Assembly: GCA_024704765.1 (NCBI GenBank)
Contig: JAKMXF010000111.1
Coordinates: 186,001 to 250,000, forward strand
Reading direction: 5' to 3'
DNA from: Oopsacas minuta
Lineage: Eukaryota; Porifera; Hexactinellida; Lyssacinosida; Leucopsacidae
DNA length: 64,000 nucleotides
Shown here: piece by piece, positions 10,901 through 20,300 of the stretch
Layout of the letters: every line of letters begins with the position of its first letter
How positions within the stretch are numbered: the stretch's first letter is position 1
Made by a program: the position numbers and the translations under genes
Notes under the pieces: model-generated
What the model was told of the DNA's origin: nothing
The model's input: the letters and a program-made list of their open reading frames with translations, nothing else
Databases searched by the model: none

Positions 10901-12663
10901 TGAAATCATCATCATTTACGAGTCGTGTGACTTCATGGGAGGCGCGTGCATCTCTTCGTGCAACGTGGAGTCAGCTGATATACTTACCATTGATATTCAC
11001 GGTATACGGTTTGTTACTAGGTTCTGCATATAAACAAGCTTCTGAGGCTCTGTTAATAATCTCTGGATTCTGTGTGTACAGTGTTGCAAGTGCCCTGTTC
11101 ATGTTCCCAATAATGTATACGTATTTCCAACCCACCCTGAAAATATACGCACAAGAACGTGCTGACGGAGCAGGCATGGCTTCAGACCTCGTTTTCCAAG
11201 GTTTTGTTCGTTTCGTCAGCATGGCTTTTATACCTGTGATTCTATGCTGTGCTGTTCTCTACTTGTTCGTAGTGCAAATTGCTGCATATGATCCTTGGGT
11301 ATTTTTCCAGGTCGCTGTGATCAACTTAGCCCTGAATCAAACTTGGATTGCATTGTTAATGTTCATAATATTCTGTTTCCCGACAATTGCCCATCGTATT
11401 TCCCCCATCGTCGCGTCAATCGCCGGTTTTGCTGGTGGATTTTTCGTACCAATCCATCTCATGCCTGTCTACTACAATTGGCTATTTTTCATTAACCCCA
11501 ATTTCTATGGGTTTTCAGCTAGCGCACGGATAATACTAGATAACATGCAAGTAACTTGCGAATATGAATCTGAACTAGAATGCTATACATCATCTGCAAA
11601 CTATACTCTACAACAATTTGATTTCATTAACATTCAACCCTATCAACATATCCTCGTTTTGCTAGCTATGACCGTTATTTTCCTTTTCCTAGCGCATACA
11701 GCCTTATGGATTCGTTATTTCAATTGGCGTTTGGTTTTGAAATCCACTCGGTCTAAAGTTCGCTCTGATATTGTTGAGGAACTTGAAATTGAGACTTACA
11801 TGGGTGGTTCCACTGAATACAATCAATACACAACATCAACACATGAAAAACGTCATTCTTCAGTCATGCAGAATGTGAACAGTGAATTTAACTGGGAAAT
11901 TCCGCAGGAACAAGCCAGTCAAGATTGGCAACCACTTTCGAAACAATTGTCACCCATAAATAGTATTTGCCGTAATAGTATTGCATCAGGTGAACAAAGT
12001 TATGCAAATTTCTTTGAGAATCAAGCCATTAATTCGCCAATTGCTCCTGTAAAAAAATGTTATAATAAATCAACGCCGGATTTAGATTTGGAGGTTCTTG
12101 ATCGACCTAGTGGTAGTAGGCTAGTGAAAAATCGATCTTTCAAAGTGAAGCGGAAAGATCAGCGAATTGATGATCAATTATTCCGATCTAGTTCTTTCTC
12201 GAATTTAGACACAGTTGTCTCGGTAAAAACTCCTGTATTTCCGCAGAAAAATGCTGATCAACAAATCCGGGATCGTCAACAAAATATGTATAATCGCATT
12301 CATGAATACAATCTTGTTTCAAAAGTAGTTGAAGACGAAGTGTCGAAAGATTGGCAATTGACTTTCAGGAAAAAAGCTGCGAAAATATACACGAAAACGA
12401 CGAAAAAAATTGATAAAAAGTTACTGGAAGAGATGAATTTCGGTGAAATCGAGTCCACTAAATTGGACATGATGGGTCCTATAACGAGTAGAGTTTCAAA
12501 TTGTGAATCAATTCATGAAGAAGGTTACTCAACTTTACCGAAAAGTTTTCCGCGAGATGATGAATATATATTAGAGCCAAATTCCCCTTTGAAAAGTTTC
12601 GCGGGAATCGATCAAGATGACACAACCCCTGTGTTATTGGTGAACAGGCGAAGGAGTTTTTAA
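7945..12663 (+). CDS. Notum/pectin-acetylesterase-like ectodomain fused to an ABCG half transporter
   Basis: Intronless, 1572 aa from ATG 7945. Residues 1-22 look like a signal peptide. Residues about 25-450 match the Notum/pectin acetylesterase alpha/beta hydrolases: FLESGGVC (oxyanion region), GSSAGG with putative nucleophile Ser205, Asp299 in SLYD, and His355 in SCLQH, so a full triad is readable. A membrane segment follows at about 462-483, then a basic, Ser-rich cytosolic linker. The ABCG nucleotide-binding domain has Walker A GPSGSGKTT (707-715), signature LSGGQ (817-821), Walker B with D841-E842 and H-loop H874. Six ABC2-type membrane spans follow (about 1010-1265), with the FFV/NPN-type loop before the last span, then a roughly 300-residue cytosolic tail with RRHTF/RSSSF-like phosphosites. 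Half transporters must dimerise. The layout suggests secreted-face lipid deacylation coupled to lipid export; this is inference. Confidence 0.9.
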   Translation: MSFIFSNNFLLTIILVTFTNTNGKLLWNRFEDSQALCNDFTRSGYFISSSINQSLPDNQTRWVIFLESGGVCSTPDDCNRRYTTFHATMSTKNQRISSVMSSLESFFEPELLSQGIEGFDILSEDPTVNPTYHDCIHVLVPYCTSDLWFGIGNDLNTTNFNFSDAKTENFQFTFRGSILLQSLFTELADKYRLNDAEKVLFSGSSAGGVALYNHAKTLQTFLSPSTELSILGDSSWFINFQESFELIKGSVLYYNLPAFQSCRLFRHGVPCCLSTPCMLTNPSFYPPDLKTLIVFSLYDIYLLNQTLGEFDKDNLLIFRILRIITEFGGAMNYSLQLVEYLNPNFSFIASSCLQHVFLATSSLWVQGPLGIFAGNIVESFVDSNFNLAIKPGIWTEYVLRIDEIIYNISSITIRDAITQWANGATISYRESCKSPHCNSKCPETITLGLGTPYWPAPVQYTLISVVLVIVILCVILKFSLSLRYLWIKRQQRRYVERHHKMRANFEKRGGVSNYHIMKCDPDDTVTLACLDIEYKVNISALAAKRLRYEEEDIEPLVLKSLDTVTEDMLKTLDRKQTRRRHTFSGKLPGETSVNDFQNISPMHHPKESSLGSMSDFPNDDDTILLKSSPRKIRKSQTMNLNDSPYKKKRLEKEDSVLFETLQRVASFPPEDKKKKSSIMNPLKQNSRTILKGISALFNPGELVAIMGPSGSGKTTLLDLLTGRRQVGSIEGRVFVNGFNVQSVRSWFIANTGYVLQQAQPFYEELTVRENLTLSAFMRLPSSMTLHHRLERVEEVLRETFLVDLADTKVGRPGGPGLSGGQKRRLSVAVQLLKRPTLLLLDEPTSGLDASSSYELLTYLNHVAASDRTVIVTIHQPRLEIFHLFNKIILLCRGQIAYHGVPEKAYEVFVNAHRAFEYTRGFKLPDIEKHNPADVIMDILGSKESRSAILSYYRLTEESEEIYDAICHAQHRRKKYFGPVNETYKGLKSSSFTSRVTSWEARASLRATWSQLIYLPLIFTVYGLLLGSAYKQASEALLIISGFCVYSVASALFMFPIMYTYFQPTLKIYAQERADGAGMASDLVFQGFVRFVSMAFIPVILCCAVLYLFVVQIAAYDPWVFFQVAVINLALNQTWIALLMFIIFCFPTIAHRISPIVASIAGFAGGFFVPIHLMPVYYNWLFFINPNFYGFSASARIILDNMQVTCEYESELECYTSSANYTLQQFDFINIQPYQHILVLLAMTVIFLFLAHTALWIRYFNWRLVLKSTRSKVRSDIVEELEIETYMGGSTEYNQYTTSTHEKRHSSVMQNVNSEFNWEIPQEQASQDWQPLSKQLSPINSICRNSIASGEQSYANFFENQAINSPIAPVKKCYNKSTPDLDLEVLDRPSGSRLVKNRSFKVKRKDQRIDDQLFRSSSFSNLDTVVSVKTPVFPQKNADQQIRDRQQNMYNRIHEYNLVSKVVEDEVSKDWQLTFRKKAAKIYTKTTKKIDKKLLEEMNFGEIESTKLDMMGPITSRVSNCESIHEEGYSTLPKSFPRDDEYILEPNSPLKSFAGIDQDDTTPVLLVNRRRSF

Positions 12664-13241
12664 ATATATGAATTTTTGAATCCTTTTATGTAAATAATGT
12701 TTTGAATATGTAAATATGAAATTCGTGTGTTTTCTATAATTTTTTGAATGTCTAATTTCCGGAATTTATTTTTGGGAATATATTTACATGGAGTATGCGA
12801 AGCATAGCATTAGCTTGATTTTCTCAACATTTACCGACTTTTTGTACTATATGTGGAAGCTTCTTAGTCACTCCATGGTAAAAACGGGCTCAACCACCTA
12901 ATAATTCATGTACAATCAACTTCCGTTATATCAAAGCTCAAGGGGCCGTGAAAATCAATCCGATATAAGCGGAGTTCGATATTACCGATCGAATATATGT
13001 TACCTTGACGTTCAGTTTAGGACCATAATTGACAATTTCAGACCTCGTTATAAGTGGCTATTTGATTGTAACGAGGGTTTCCTCGAATTGTAATGTCACG
13101 AATAGTATGTATTCCATTATTTTATGTTTTTGGCATGAAACATCCATATAATATAAATACTAATTTGGCACCAACAACCTATAACGAACTTGTCCTTATT
13201 AAGCGAAATAAATTTTCAATATTTCTAGCTAATTATCTAAG
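12664..13241. other. Intergenic region with pogo-like MITE P2
   Basis: No gene. Contains a diverged pogo-like element at about 12913-13091. The ATG of the nucleoporin follows the text AATTATCTAAG, which could be a 5' UTR. Confidence 0.5.
12913..13091 (+). repeat. pogo-like MITE, copy P2 (diverged)
   Basis: Left end CAATCAACTTCCGTTATATC preceded by TA, and internal GCTCAAGGGGCCG and GGACCATAATTGACAATTTC match copy P1. The right end is badly diverged, so the boundary is approximate. Confidence 0.6.
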
Positions 13242-16200
13242 ATGTCTGAGGCAAAACCAGCTCCACAGCCAGTAGAAGAAATTATTCTCGATTTTGACGA
13301 AAAGGACCTCAATTTTTCCTTCAAACAATTGCGAAAAATCGCACTTGGAGATGATATATCACAATACAATTTCACCAGAGGTGATAAACTATCCCTCATA
13401 TGTTCATCAAACCTCTACGGGATCATATTCATCGCGAAACCTAACGGTTTTATCGTATTCCCCTCGAGCACCCTCGTGAATTGTCACGAGTCAAATTACA
13501 AACTACCTCTGAGCCAAACTGTTACTGCCAATCAGTCGGGTATAAAAGCCAGACACTACGAAATTGGTTCTCCATTCTTCCTGTCTCTCAATTCCGATAA
13601 CTCAGTTCTAATTTGCCTAACCCGTAATACACAGAATGTTATTACAGCTGCTTTTTATGATATTTCAAGCTTCAGTCCTGAATCTTCAAATTCCAATCCA
13701 AATGCTATTTTCCCATTGGCAGACAATCCAAATTTGCTACTCACAGATTTCCAATGGAATCCGACCAAACCCGAATCTTTCGCAGTGTGTTTTTCTAACG
13801 GCCAATCACATTTACTACAATTCAAACTGCCGCAAAGTATGCGGCATTTGTCACTTCTAAACTCGAAAACATCTTCATTCTGTTGGAGTCCGAAAGGTAA
13901 ACATATTGCCATCGGCACAATAGATGGCACAATCGAACAATTGAGTTGCGAAGAGGAAAATGCAAAATTCTTCAAACGCCACCCAAAAGTAGCTAATCTC
14001 GAATCTTTACAAGCTAAAGTGGTTCATTTAAAATGGATTTCAACTTATCAATTTGGCTTAGTTTACAGTATACAAACAGACAGTGGCGAAACAGAGCAAA
14101 TTTTCCTGTTGAAACATACCAAAACAAGCGAACAACCTGTCATAGTAAATTTCGCTGATTTATACGTGCAATCTGAAAATGCGCCAACTTTCTATTACAC
14201 TGAACTATTTCAAACTCAGAAAATTCTACTCACAACAACAGGCCTTGCTTCTGAAGTATTCGTGCTCGCGAATCAAGGTATTCCTACGAATGTAGGTGAT
14301 TGGTTTTACGCGAATTTAGAAGAGAGCAGTCGTGCGGAGCTACCTCTTGATGGGACGGAGGAATCTTTTACAATGGGTCTAGCGATTGATACAACTTCTC
14401 AAACAGCCATACCCACAGACAAAGAACAACTCCCTCCACATCCAATTTTACTTTTACTCACAACCAAGGGAGTGCTCTGCCCTTTTCATATGATATACGA
14501 AGGTATGTCGAGTTTAATTGAACCTCCGAGAGTGTTAAAATCCGCGAAACATTCTTTCAATCCACAGGAAGTCGCGAAAAATCTATCTACTACAACAGTA
14601 ACCGTTACAGGTGGTAATACGCCTACAACCGCGAAAAGTACTACCTATGCCATCATCCCAGACGCACAACCTTCAACTGAACCTATACCATCACAAACCA
14701 TGGGTGAACATCCAAAAATAGTACCACTAACAATATCCCAAGCTACTCTACCAACTGGGTTAATACCGGCACCTTCTACGTCATCACAACACTATACAAT
14801 ACCAAAGATACCTGCAGGAAATACACAGAAAGTTCCGCCTACCAATTTGCCAATTCATCCACCAACTCATGCTATTGTCGATACTGTAAAATCTGCTCCT
14901 GCTATTGTGGGTAATACAAGTATTGCACAACCTGCTTTATTCAATATAACGCCGAATGATAGTACTAGTAAACAACAAGTACTAAGACAGGAAATACAGC
15001 AATCACAGGGACAACAACCTAAACAGCATACACAACCTCAAGGACAACAACCAAACCAACAACAACTTCATGCACAACAACAGCAAACGCCAGTTATACA
15101 GCAAGTACTACAACCTAAACAGCAACAGCATCCTCCAGTTACCCAGCAAGCCCAACAACAACAACAACAACAACAAACTCCAGTTATAAAGCAAGTACTA
15201 CAACCTAAACTGGAACAGCAACCTCCAGTTACTCAGCAAGCCCAAGCACAACAACAACAAACGCCAGTTATACAGCAAGTACTACAACCTAAACAACAAC
15301 AACAACAACCTCCAGTTACCCAGCAAGCGCATGCACAACCACAACATCATCATCATCAACAACCTTCAGTAATGCAGCAATTACAAGCACCACAACCCAA
15401 ACAGCAACTACAACCAATTACCCCACAGAATCCCAACACTCTTTCACATGCTAACCTCAATTTCTCACCTCCACAGGGTGACTTCAGAGCATTAATACAA
15501 CCTCAAACATCACCTACGAAGATACTACAACCCACCAGTACTCATATCCCTAAACAAACAGTATTGCCATCTACTCAACAAACTACACAAAACTTTGTGC
15601 AACCACAATCAATACAACAATCTCCTCTAACACAAAATACTGTATCACTGACGATGCCAGCACCATCTCCATTAGAAATAGAAGTTAGATATGAAACACA
15701 CATTCGTAACGAAATTGATGAATTTTCGGAGGATTTGGAAACGCTTAAGAATAAACTACGTGCGAAATTCGGTGATTTTGATGATGCACAGTGCAAATTG
15801 AAGGACCTTGTTGGTTCAGATGAAGAGAAAAATAAAATGTATCGCGACACGGCCAAATTACATCAAGAATTGGACTTTACTATAAGATCAGCTGATGAAA
15901 TGAACCAAATACTGTCGACCATCCGAAATGAAGGTTTTCATATTCAAGAGAAAATAGAGGATGCGAATAAAGCTAAAAAATGGATCTCATCTGCGAAATT
16001 CAATTCGTTCATCGCTGCTACACCATTAGACCCTATATCTGAGGAAAAACGCAAAATTCTCATACAAACATATACAACTTTGGATCAGAGATTACAGGAA
16101 GTAGAACTTTGTATGGAAGACTTGCTGATTCGTTCAAATGATACAAACGATTATCACTCAGCTGTAAAAACGATCAAATCTCAAGAAGATGTACTCGTTA

Positions 16201-18497
16201 AACTTCACTCGAAATTAGACCAGTTAAGCGAACAGGTAGAAACGGTTAAAGTCAATCGCCAGCTTTCCCGAATGAACCTTTCTGCGTCCTGCATTCACCC
16301 TTTCGAGCTATTAAACAAATCCCTTGAAAAACGTCATTTTAACTACAAAATACAGAATGACCGTATAGTTGAATTGAAAGATTATCTATACAACAGACCT
16401 ACGCCGCGTGTAATTAAACCACGTAATCCGGCCAATACACTCAATATTCCACGCACAGTCAAAGTCCCGTCCAAGCCTAAATCAGATATTCGAACTTCTA
16501 AACCCAATACGCCGTCACCTATAAGTTTACCCCAACCGAACCATGGATATAAATTGCTTGTTTCGCCGCAGGGTGAGTTTTTCATTTCTCCTACCCCCCA
16601 GTCACTACCTGATGGATGTGTCTCTGTCGACGCGTCGCATTTACAGAAACTTTCCCCAACAAAATCACAGATATCTCCGCAAAAGGGTCAATCAATGACC
16701 GTACCTGTGCAAGATGGTTATGATCGTACATCAATTCCGAAATTTATGGTCGAACACAAACCAGAACAAATATCACCATCAAAACACATTCCACAGCCTA
16801 TATTACCCAGTCAACAACAACAAAATCAAGTAATATATCAACATTCGCCAATCGGTCAACAACCTTTACGAAATCAACCACCACAAATACCTCAAGAAAT
16901 ACGTCAACAACATTCGCAAACACAGGCACAACTCCTTCAACAACCTCCAATACCAAATAGTCAACCACAACAAACTGTTAGTAAGTCGCCACCTCAAAAA
17001 CTACCTCCTACACAACTACAACAACAAACAATCCCTCCTCAACCAAATCCCCCTCATAAAGATCCACCACGTGTAAACCGTATCCTAGATTTTTCATCTC
17101 CACCCAAGAATTCACCGCCTGAAGCAAGCTCCCCTCCCTTTACATCCGTAAAAACAGCTGATCAAGCTCAAGAAAAACCTGCTCCCAATGTGAACCCATT
17201 CGCTGACCCTTCCTGTCCTTTTCTCAGCCCTGGACCTTTACAAGGGAACAAACAATCAGTGACGTCATCTAATGAACCAACTCAGAACAAACAAAACCGT
17301 GATGCGAAAATAAAAACTGATTCACCACCTAAATCACCATCTGACATACAATTATGCTCACTATTAACTGCTCCAGAACCTAAATCAAACAAAGATCCAG
17401 GCAAAAATGTGAATTTAATTCAAACTACAAAACCTCCATCGAAATTGCTACAAAGTACAAATGCTGAATCGAAAACTTCACCGACGAAATCAATTCCTTT
17501 AGACGAATCCCAAACCGTGAATATTCCGAAAAACACAGACAAAACTCCACATACAAAAGATCTGAATTTAACTCAAACAATTAATATCTCAGAAATAGGA
17601 AATAATACTAAAGTTCCTGCGGAAATTACACCGGCTATTATTTCGCAAAATCCACCACAGCCAAATATAAATCCTCAAATAGTTCAGCAACCATTACAAC
17701 CCACCACCCCTGTGCGTACAAATGAGGCAATTCAAACCCCACGGGTTCAGGTCACATCAATTGAGGGTGATTCTGAGATGCAAGATGATCAGGATTACGG
17801 AACTTCATTACAGGCGATATCTTTGGGTGGCGGGCTAGACGGTGTCGCAAAACCAGCCCCCCCTCCCATGGGTGCGAATATTCGCAATCCCTTTGGTGGA
17901 AACACGTCTGGAGAAGGTGCAAGCGCTAATATTCCGTCAATTTGGGGTAGTCCAAATCCTAATCAGTTCTCTCGAACGAATCAGCCTCAAGTACAAGCTC
18001 AACCTCCCAATATTGGTTTTGGAGGGGGACAACCGAATTTTGGCGGTACACCCACTTTATTTCAAGGTCCTTCCCTTCTACAGGGGATCGGAGGTACCCA
18101 ACAGAAGTTATTTGGCCATAATACAGATGCTTTAAGTTTCGGCTCAATTGCCGGGAACTCTCCTCCAAAACAAGCCCCATTCGGCCAGCAAACAAATCCT
18201 ATGAAGCAACCGGGACCTTTTGGGCAACAAACGGCCGCTTTCGGACAACAACCAGGACCTTTCGGCACTCAACCTGCCCCTTTCGGGCAACAACCGGCAT
18301 CTTTCGGACAACAGCCAGGACCTTTCGGCACTCAACCTGCCCCTTTCGGGCAACAACCGGGATTATTTGGACAAACACAAGATATGGGATTCGGCAGTGT
18401 CGCACAAGGTCAAGGATTTGGCGGCCAATCAAGTGGTAGTATGAGTTCCCAGGTAAATGAAATGAAAGGAAAAGCTTTCACTTCTTACAGGTCTTGA
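13242..18497 (+). CDS. NUP214: Nup214-like FG nucleoporin
   Basis: Intronless, 1751 aa. Nup214 (yeast Nup159) sits on the cytoplasmic face of the nuclear pore and binds the mRNA-export helicase DDX19 and, with Nup88, export receptors. The first roughly 430 residues read as the N-terminal beta-propeller (for example FSFKQLRKIAL, NLYGIIFIAKPNGFIVF, FCWSPKGKHIAIGTIDG). A Q/P-rich low-complexity stretch (about 583-733) contains repeated PVIQQVLQPKQQQ units. A predicted coiled coil follows (about 810-1030), the part that binds Nup88/Nup62 in the family. A long disordered P/S/Q region precedes a C-terminal FG domain with PFG, SFG, FGG and GFG motifs, including a 63-bp tandem duplication at 18252-18360. 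Propeller, coiled coil and FG order is what supports Nup214 over other nucleoporins. Confidence 0.82.
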   Translation: MSEAKPAPQPVEEIILDFDEKDLNFSFKQLRKIALGDDISQYNFTRGDKLSLICSSNLYGIIFIAKPNGFIVFPSSTLVNCHESNYKLPLSQTVTANQSGIKARHYEIGSPFFLSLNSDNSVLICLTRNTQNVITAAFYDISSFSPESSNSNPNAIFPLADNPNLLLTDFQWNPTKPESFAVCFSNGQSHLLQFKLPQSMRHLSLLNSKTSSFCWSPKGKHIAIGTIDGTIEQLSCEEENAKFFKRHPKVANLESLQAKVVHLKWISTYQFGLVYSIQTDSGETEQIFLLKHTKTSEQPVIVNFADLYVQSENAPTFYYTELFQTQKILLTTTGLASEVFVLANQGIPTNVGDWFYANLEESSRAELPLDGTEESFTMGLAIDTTSQTAIPTDKEQLPPHPILLLLTTKGVLCPFHMIYEGMSSLIEPPRVLKSAKHSFNPQEVAKNLSTTTVTVTGGNTPTTAKSTTYAIIPDAQPSTEPIPSQTMGEHPKIVPLTISQATLPTGLIPAPSTSSQHYTIPKIPAGNTQKVPPTNLPIHPPTHAIVDTVKSAPAIVGNTSIAQPALFNITPNDSTSKQQVLRQEIQQSQGQQPKQHTQPQGQQPNQQQLHAQQQQTPVIQQVLQPKQQQHPPVTQQAQQQQQQQQTPVIKQVLQPKLEQQPPVTQQAQAQQQQTPVIQQVLQPKQQQQQPPVTQQAHAQPQHHHHQQPSVMQQLQAPQPKQQLQPITPQNPNTLSHANLNFSPPQGDFRALIQPQTSPTKILQPTSTHIPKQTVLPSTQQTTQNFVQPQSIQQSPLTQNTVSLTMPAPSPLEIEVRYETHIRNEIDEFSEDLETLKNKLRAKFGDFDDAQCKLKDLVGSDEEKNKMYRDTAKLHQELDFTIRSADEMNQILSTIRNEGFHIQEKIEDANKAKKWISSAKFNSFIAATPLDPISEEKRKILIQTYTTLDQRLQEVELCMEDLLIRSNDTNDYHSAVKTIKSQEDVLVKLHSKLDQLSEQVETVKVNRQLSRMNLSASCIHPFELLNKSLEKRHFNYKIQNDRIVELKDYLYNRPTPRVIKPRNPANTLNIPRTVKVPSKPKSDIRTSKPNTPSPISLPQPNHGYKLLVSPQGEFFISPTPQSLPDGCVSVDASHLQKLSPTKSQISPQKGQSMTVPVQDGYDRTSIPKFMVEHKPEQISPSKHIPQPILPSQQQQNQVIYQHSPIGQQPLRNQPPQIPQEIRQQHSQTQAQLLQQPPIPNSQPQQTVSKSPPQKLPPTQLQQQTIPPQPNPPHKDPPRVNRILDFSSPPKNSPPEASSPPFTSVKTADQAQEKPAPNVNPFADPSCPFLSPGPLQGNKQSVTSSNEPTQNKQNRDAKIKTDSPPKSPSDIQLCSLLTAPEPKSNKDPGKNVNLIQTTKPPSKLLQSTNAESKTSPTKSIPLDESQTVNIPKNTDKTPHTKDLNLTQTINISEIGNNTKVPAEITPAIISQNPPQPNINPQIVQQPLQPTTPVRTNEAIQTPRVQVTSIEGDSEMQDDQDYGTSLQAISLGGGLDGVAKPAPPPMGANIRNPFGGNTSGEGASANIPSIWGSPNPNQFSRTNQPQVQAQPPNIGFGGGQPNFGGTPTLFQGPSLLQGIGGTQQKLFGHNTDALSFGSIAGNSPPKQAPFGQQTNPMKQPGPFGQQTAAFGQQPGPFGTQPAPFGQQPASFGQQPGPFGTQPAPFGQQPGLFGQTQDMGFGSVAQGQGFGGQSSGSMSSQVNEMKGKAFTSYRS
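14990..15440 (+). repeat. CAA/CAG-rich tandem repeats coding for poly-Gln
   Basis: Inside the Nup214-like gene. Imperfect repeats of a unit coding for PVIQQVLQPKQQQ.PPVTQQAQ occur three to four times with runs of CAA/CAG between them. This is replication-slippage type variation; copy number is likely polymorphic. Confidence 0.75.
18252..18377 (+). repeat. 63-bp tandem duplication in the FG domain
   Basis: The words CCAGGACCTTTCGGCACTC and CTGCCCCTTTCGGGCAACAA appear twice, 63 bases apart and almost identical, coding for consecutive PGPFG/PAPFG motifs of the nucleoporin. Confidence 0.8.
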
Positions 18498-19044
18498 GTT
18501 ATTTCATAATTCTTAGCTCTCTTAATTAATTCATAAACTTTGTTAATTCATTTGATTCTACTATGAAGTTAACTGAGATAATTATTTTAATTTAATAATT
18601 GCTTTCCATTGAGTTATTTGCCTATATACACGTTGGTCACACAAAGTTCTTAAAATATCCACACTACCTTCCTTCTCCCCCCTCGAATAATCGCCCCGGC
18701 TACTATTCAAGGAAATTCGGTGATTAGAATTGTCCCTATAACTATTTCACACTTTCTGTGGACCGCTCACATAGACTACAATACAAATTTCAGATCCTGT
18801 GGACACCAGGTTAGGAACCCTACACAAATAAAGGCCAGCGGTTTCCATCCTTTTTCACTTGTGACAGAGCCCGCTTTAGTTCTTTCGGCGCCCCGTGTTT
18901 TTCATCAAATAGTAATTGAGCACGTCATTTTTATACTTTAGTTACTATAGTGAGTACTTCGCAGTTCTAGCCAGAATTTCCCTTAAAATGACCCAATTTT
19001 CGCCCCCTAATCAAGACGCCCCACGCAGTTGCTTGCGTTGCTTG

Positions 19045-19165
19045 TGCCAAAAGTCTGCAGTGACCCGCGTCCCTCCTCCCATAGACTGCAATAGATATTG
19101 TGGACCCCCTGATGTCTTCCGTGGATCAACAAGGGGTTCATGGATCCCAGGTTGGGAACCACTAC
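19045..19165. repeat. hAT-like MITE remnant
   Basis: CATAGACTGCAATAG...GGACCCCCTG...TCATGGATCCCAGGTTGGGAACC: the last part is the reverse complement of the GGTTCCCAACCTGGGATCC-type terminus seen at 20221. The text between follows the other family members. Confidence 0.55.
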
Positions 19166-19304
19166 TAGTCTACTATAGGCTATGGAGTAATATTGTCCCA
19201 AACTCCTATTTGGGACCGTTCAAACGTGTGGTTTTGTACAATTCAATTTTCCAAGTCGTCTAATTATCAAAACCATAATGTATTATTTGAGTAGTGAAAA
19301 TTGA

Positions 19305-19450
19305 CAATCTTCGTAAAGAAAAAAGCGAGACGGAAGACACTAATTTATCGGGACATCGCGGGACAATTAAGGTTTTTGGCAAGTTTTGGCGGGACATTAA
19401 CCTTATTGGCCCTCAACGTCCCGCCAAAACGGGACAGTTGGCAAGTATGG
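19305..19450. repeat. Dispersed repeat family S, copy 1
   Basis: AAAAAGCGAGACGGAAGACA, CGGGACATCGCGGG, ACAATTAAGGTTTTTGGCAA and GTTTTGGCGGGA recur in the same order at 47160-47303. The right edge here, TTGGCAAGTATGG, is the reverse complement of the left edge there, CATACTTGCCAA, suggesting a terminal inverted repeat. Confidence 0.6.
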
Positions 19451-19724
19451 AGTAGTGAAAATTTCCGTTTTTCTATGGGAATTTTATAATCCTAGTACAA
19501 AAGTTCAGCACCTGCTGGGATTTTTGGGAATATGTTTACCCTCCATTAGTGACTATATCTGCTTGGATTGTTACGTGACGAGTCTTCCGGTGACCAGTTT
19601 ACTCCCGACCAACTTCCAGGCCTTTTTTAAGTTTACGTGTAGTTATATTTTCAATGAATATATTCAATGCATACCAAATTTGCTTCGTATTCCATTCTTA
19701 CATAAACCTAGAATTATTCCTTTT

Positions 19725-20108
19725 ATGGCTAGTATAGACTGTGAAAATATATCCAATGAACAAGAAAATTACCAACGACGTGTAAGTGAATTTTCCTATC
19801 TTGTTAACCAAGGAAATCCTCAAATTGTTAATGCATTACCAGAGCGGGTAAAATCTCGTGTAATTGAGCATTTATCTACAACAGATGCTACGCAATTAGA
19901 CGAACCAATCTCGATCATAAAACTCCCATCAAAGGAGAAACACCCCTATTTATACTACAGCTTCCTCCCATTGTATGTTACGTATAGAGTAGCGCATTAT
20001 ATGGGCGGTAAACTAGCTTGGTTCTTTGGTATTACGTCACCAGCTTATCAGGATACTATAGATATGATGGAAGAACAGCTGGAAAGAGAAGAGAGTATTG
20101 AAAATTGA
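19725..20108 (+). CDS. FAM177-like small protein
   Basis: 127 aa from the ATG at 19725. The core GGKLAWFFGITSPAYQDTID followed by an acidic EEQLEREE tail matches the FAM177 signature (G-LA--FGIT-PKYQ--I-EY and a Glu-rich end). The preceding half, RRVSEF and a PLYVTYRVAHYMG hydrophobic stretch, also fits the family arrangement. FAM177A1 in vertebrates is a Golgi/ER-associated protein of poorly defined role. An in-frame extension to 19455 exists, but the family length (100-200 aa) and lack of similarity favour the internal ATG. The Lys of the usual PKYQ is Ala here. Confidence 0.7.
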   Translation: MASIDCENISNEQENYQRRVSEFSYLVNQGNPQIVNALPERVKSRVIEHLSTTDATQLDEPISIIKLPSKEKHPYLYYSFLPLYVTYRVAHYMGGKLAWFFGITSPAYQDTIDMMEEQLEREESIEN

Positions 20109-20217
20109 GAGTTTGTATATCTGCTATTAATAGCTGTATATCAATGGCTATTTTGTTGTGTATGTAATCACATTATTGTTGTTTGCTTATTTTCTTTGAA
20201 ATGTTGTTCTAAACACA

Positions 20218-20300
20218 ACGTTTCCCAACCTGGGATCCTTGGACCCATGGACCCATTTGTGTTCCACGGACGATAGCAGGGGGTTCACAAAATTTGTATT
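20218..20300. repeat. hAT-like MITE remnant
   Basis: GTTTCCCAACCTGGGATCC and CCACGGACGATAGCAGGGGG match the copy at 1946-2055 closely. Confidence 0.55.

Larger units (their letters stand above)
18498..19724. other. Intergenic region with hAT-like and other repeats
   Basis: Contains hAT-like remnants near 18740-18830 and 19045-19165 and a repeat shared with 47146-47303 (see 19305-19450). The FAM177 frame is open upstream to 19455, but that part reads into a repeat-adjacent stretch with no family similarity, so I leave it out of the gene. Confidence 0.5.

Noticed and set aside
18916-19263. 115-codon frame
   Set aside because: It runs through an hAT-like remnant that is repeated elsewhere; no protein similarity.
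19455-19724. N-terminal extension of the FAM177-like protein
   Set aside because: It has no family similarity and follows a repeat directly; the internal ATG gives the usual family size.
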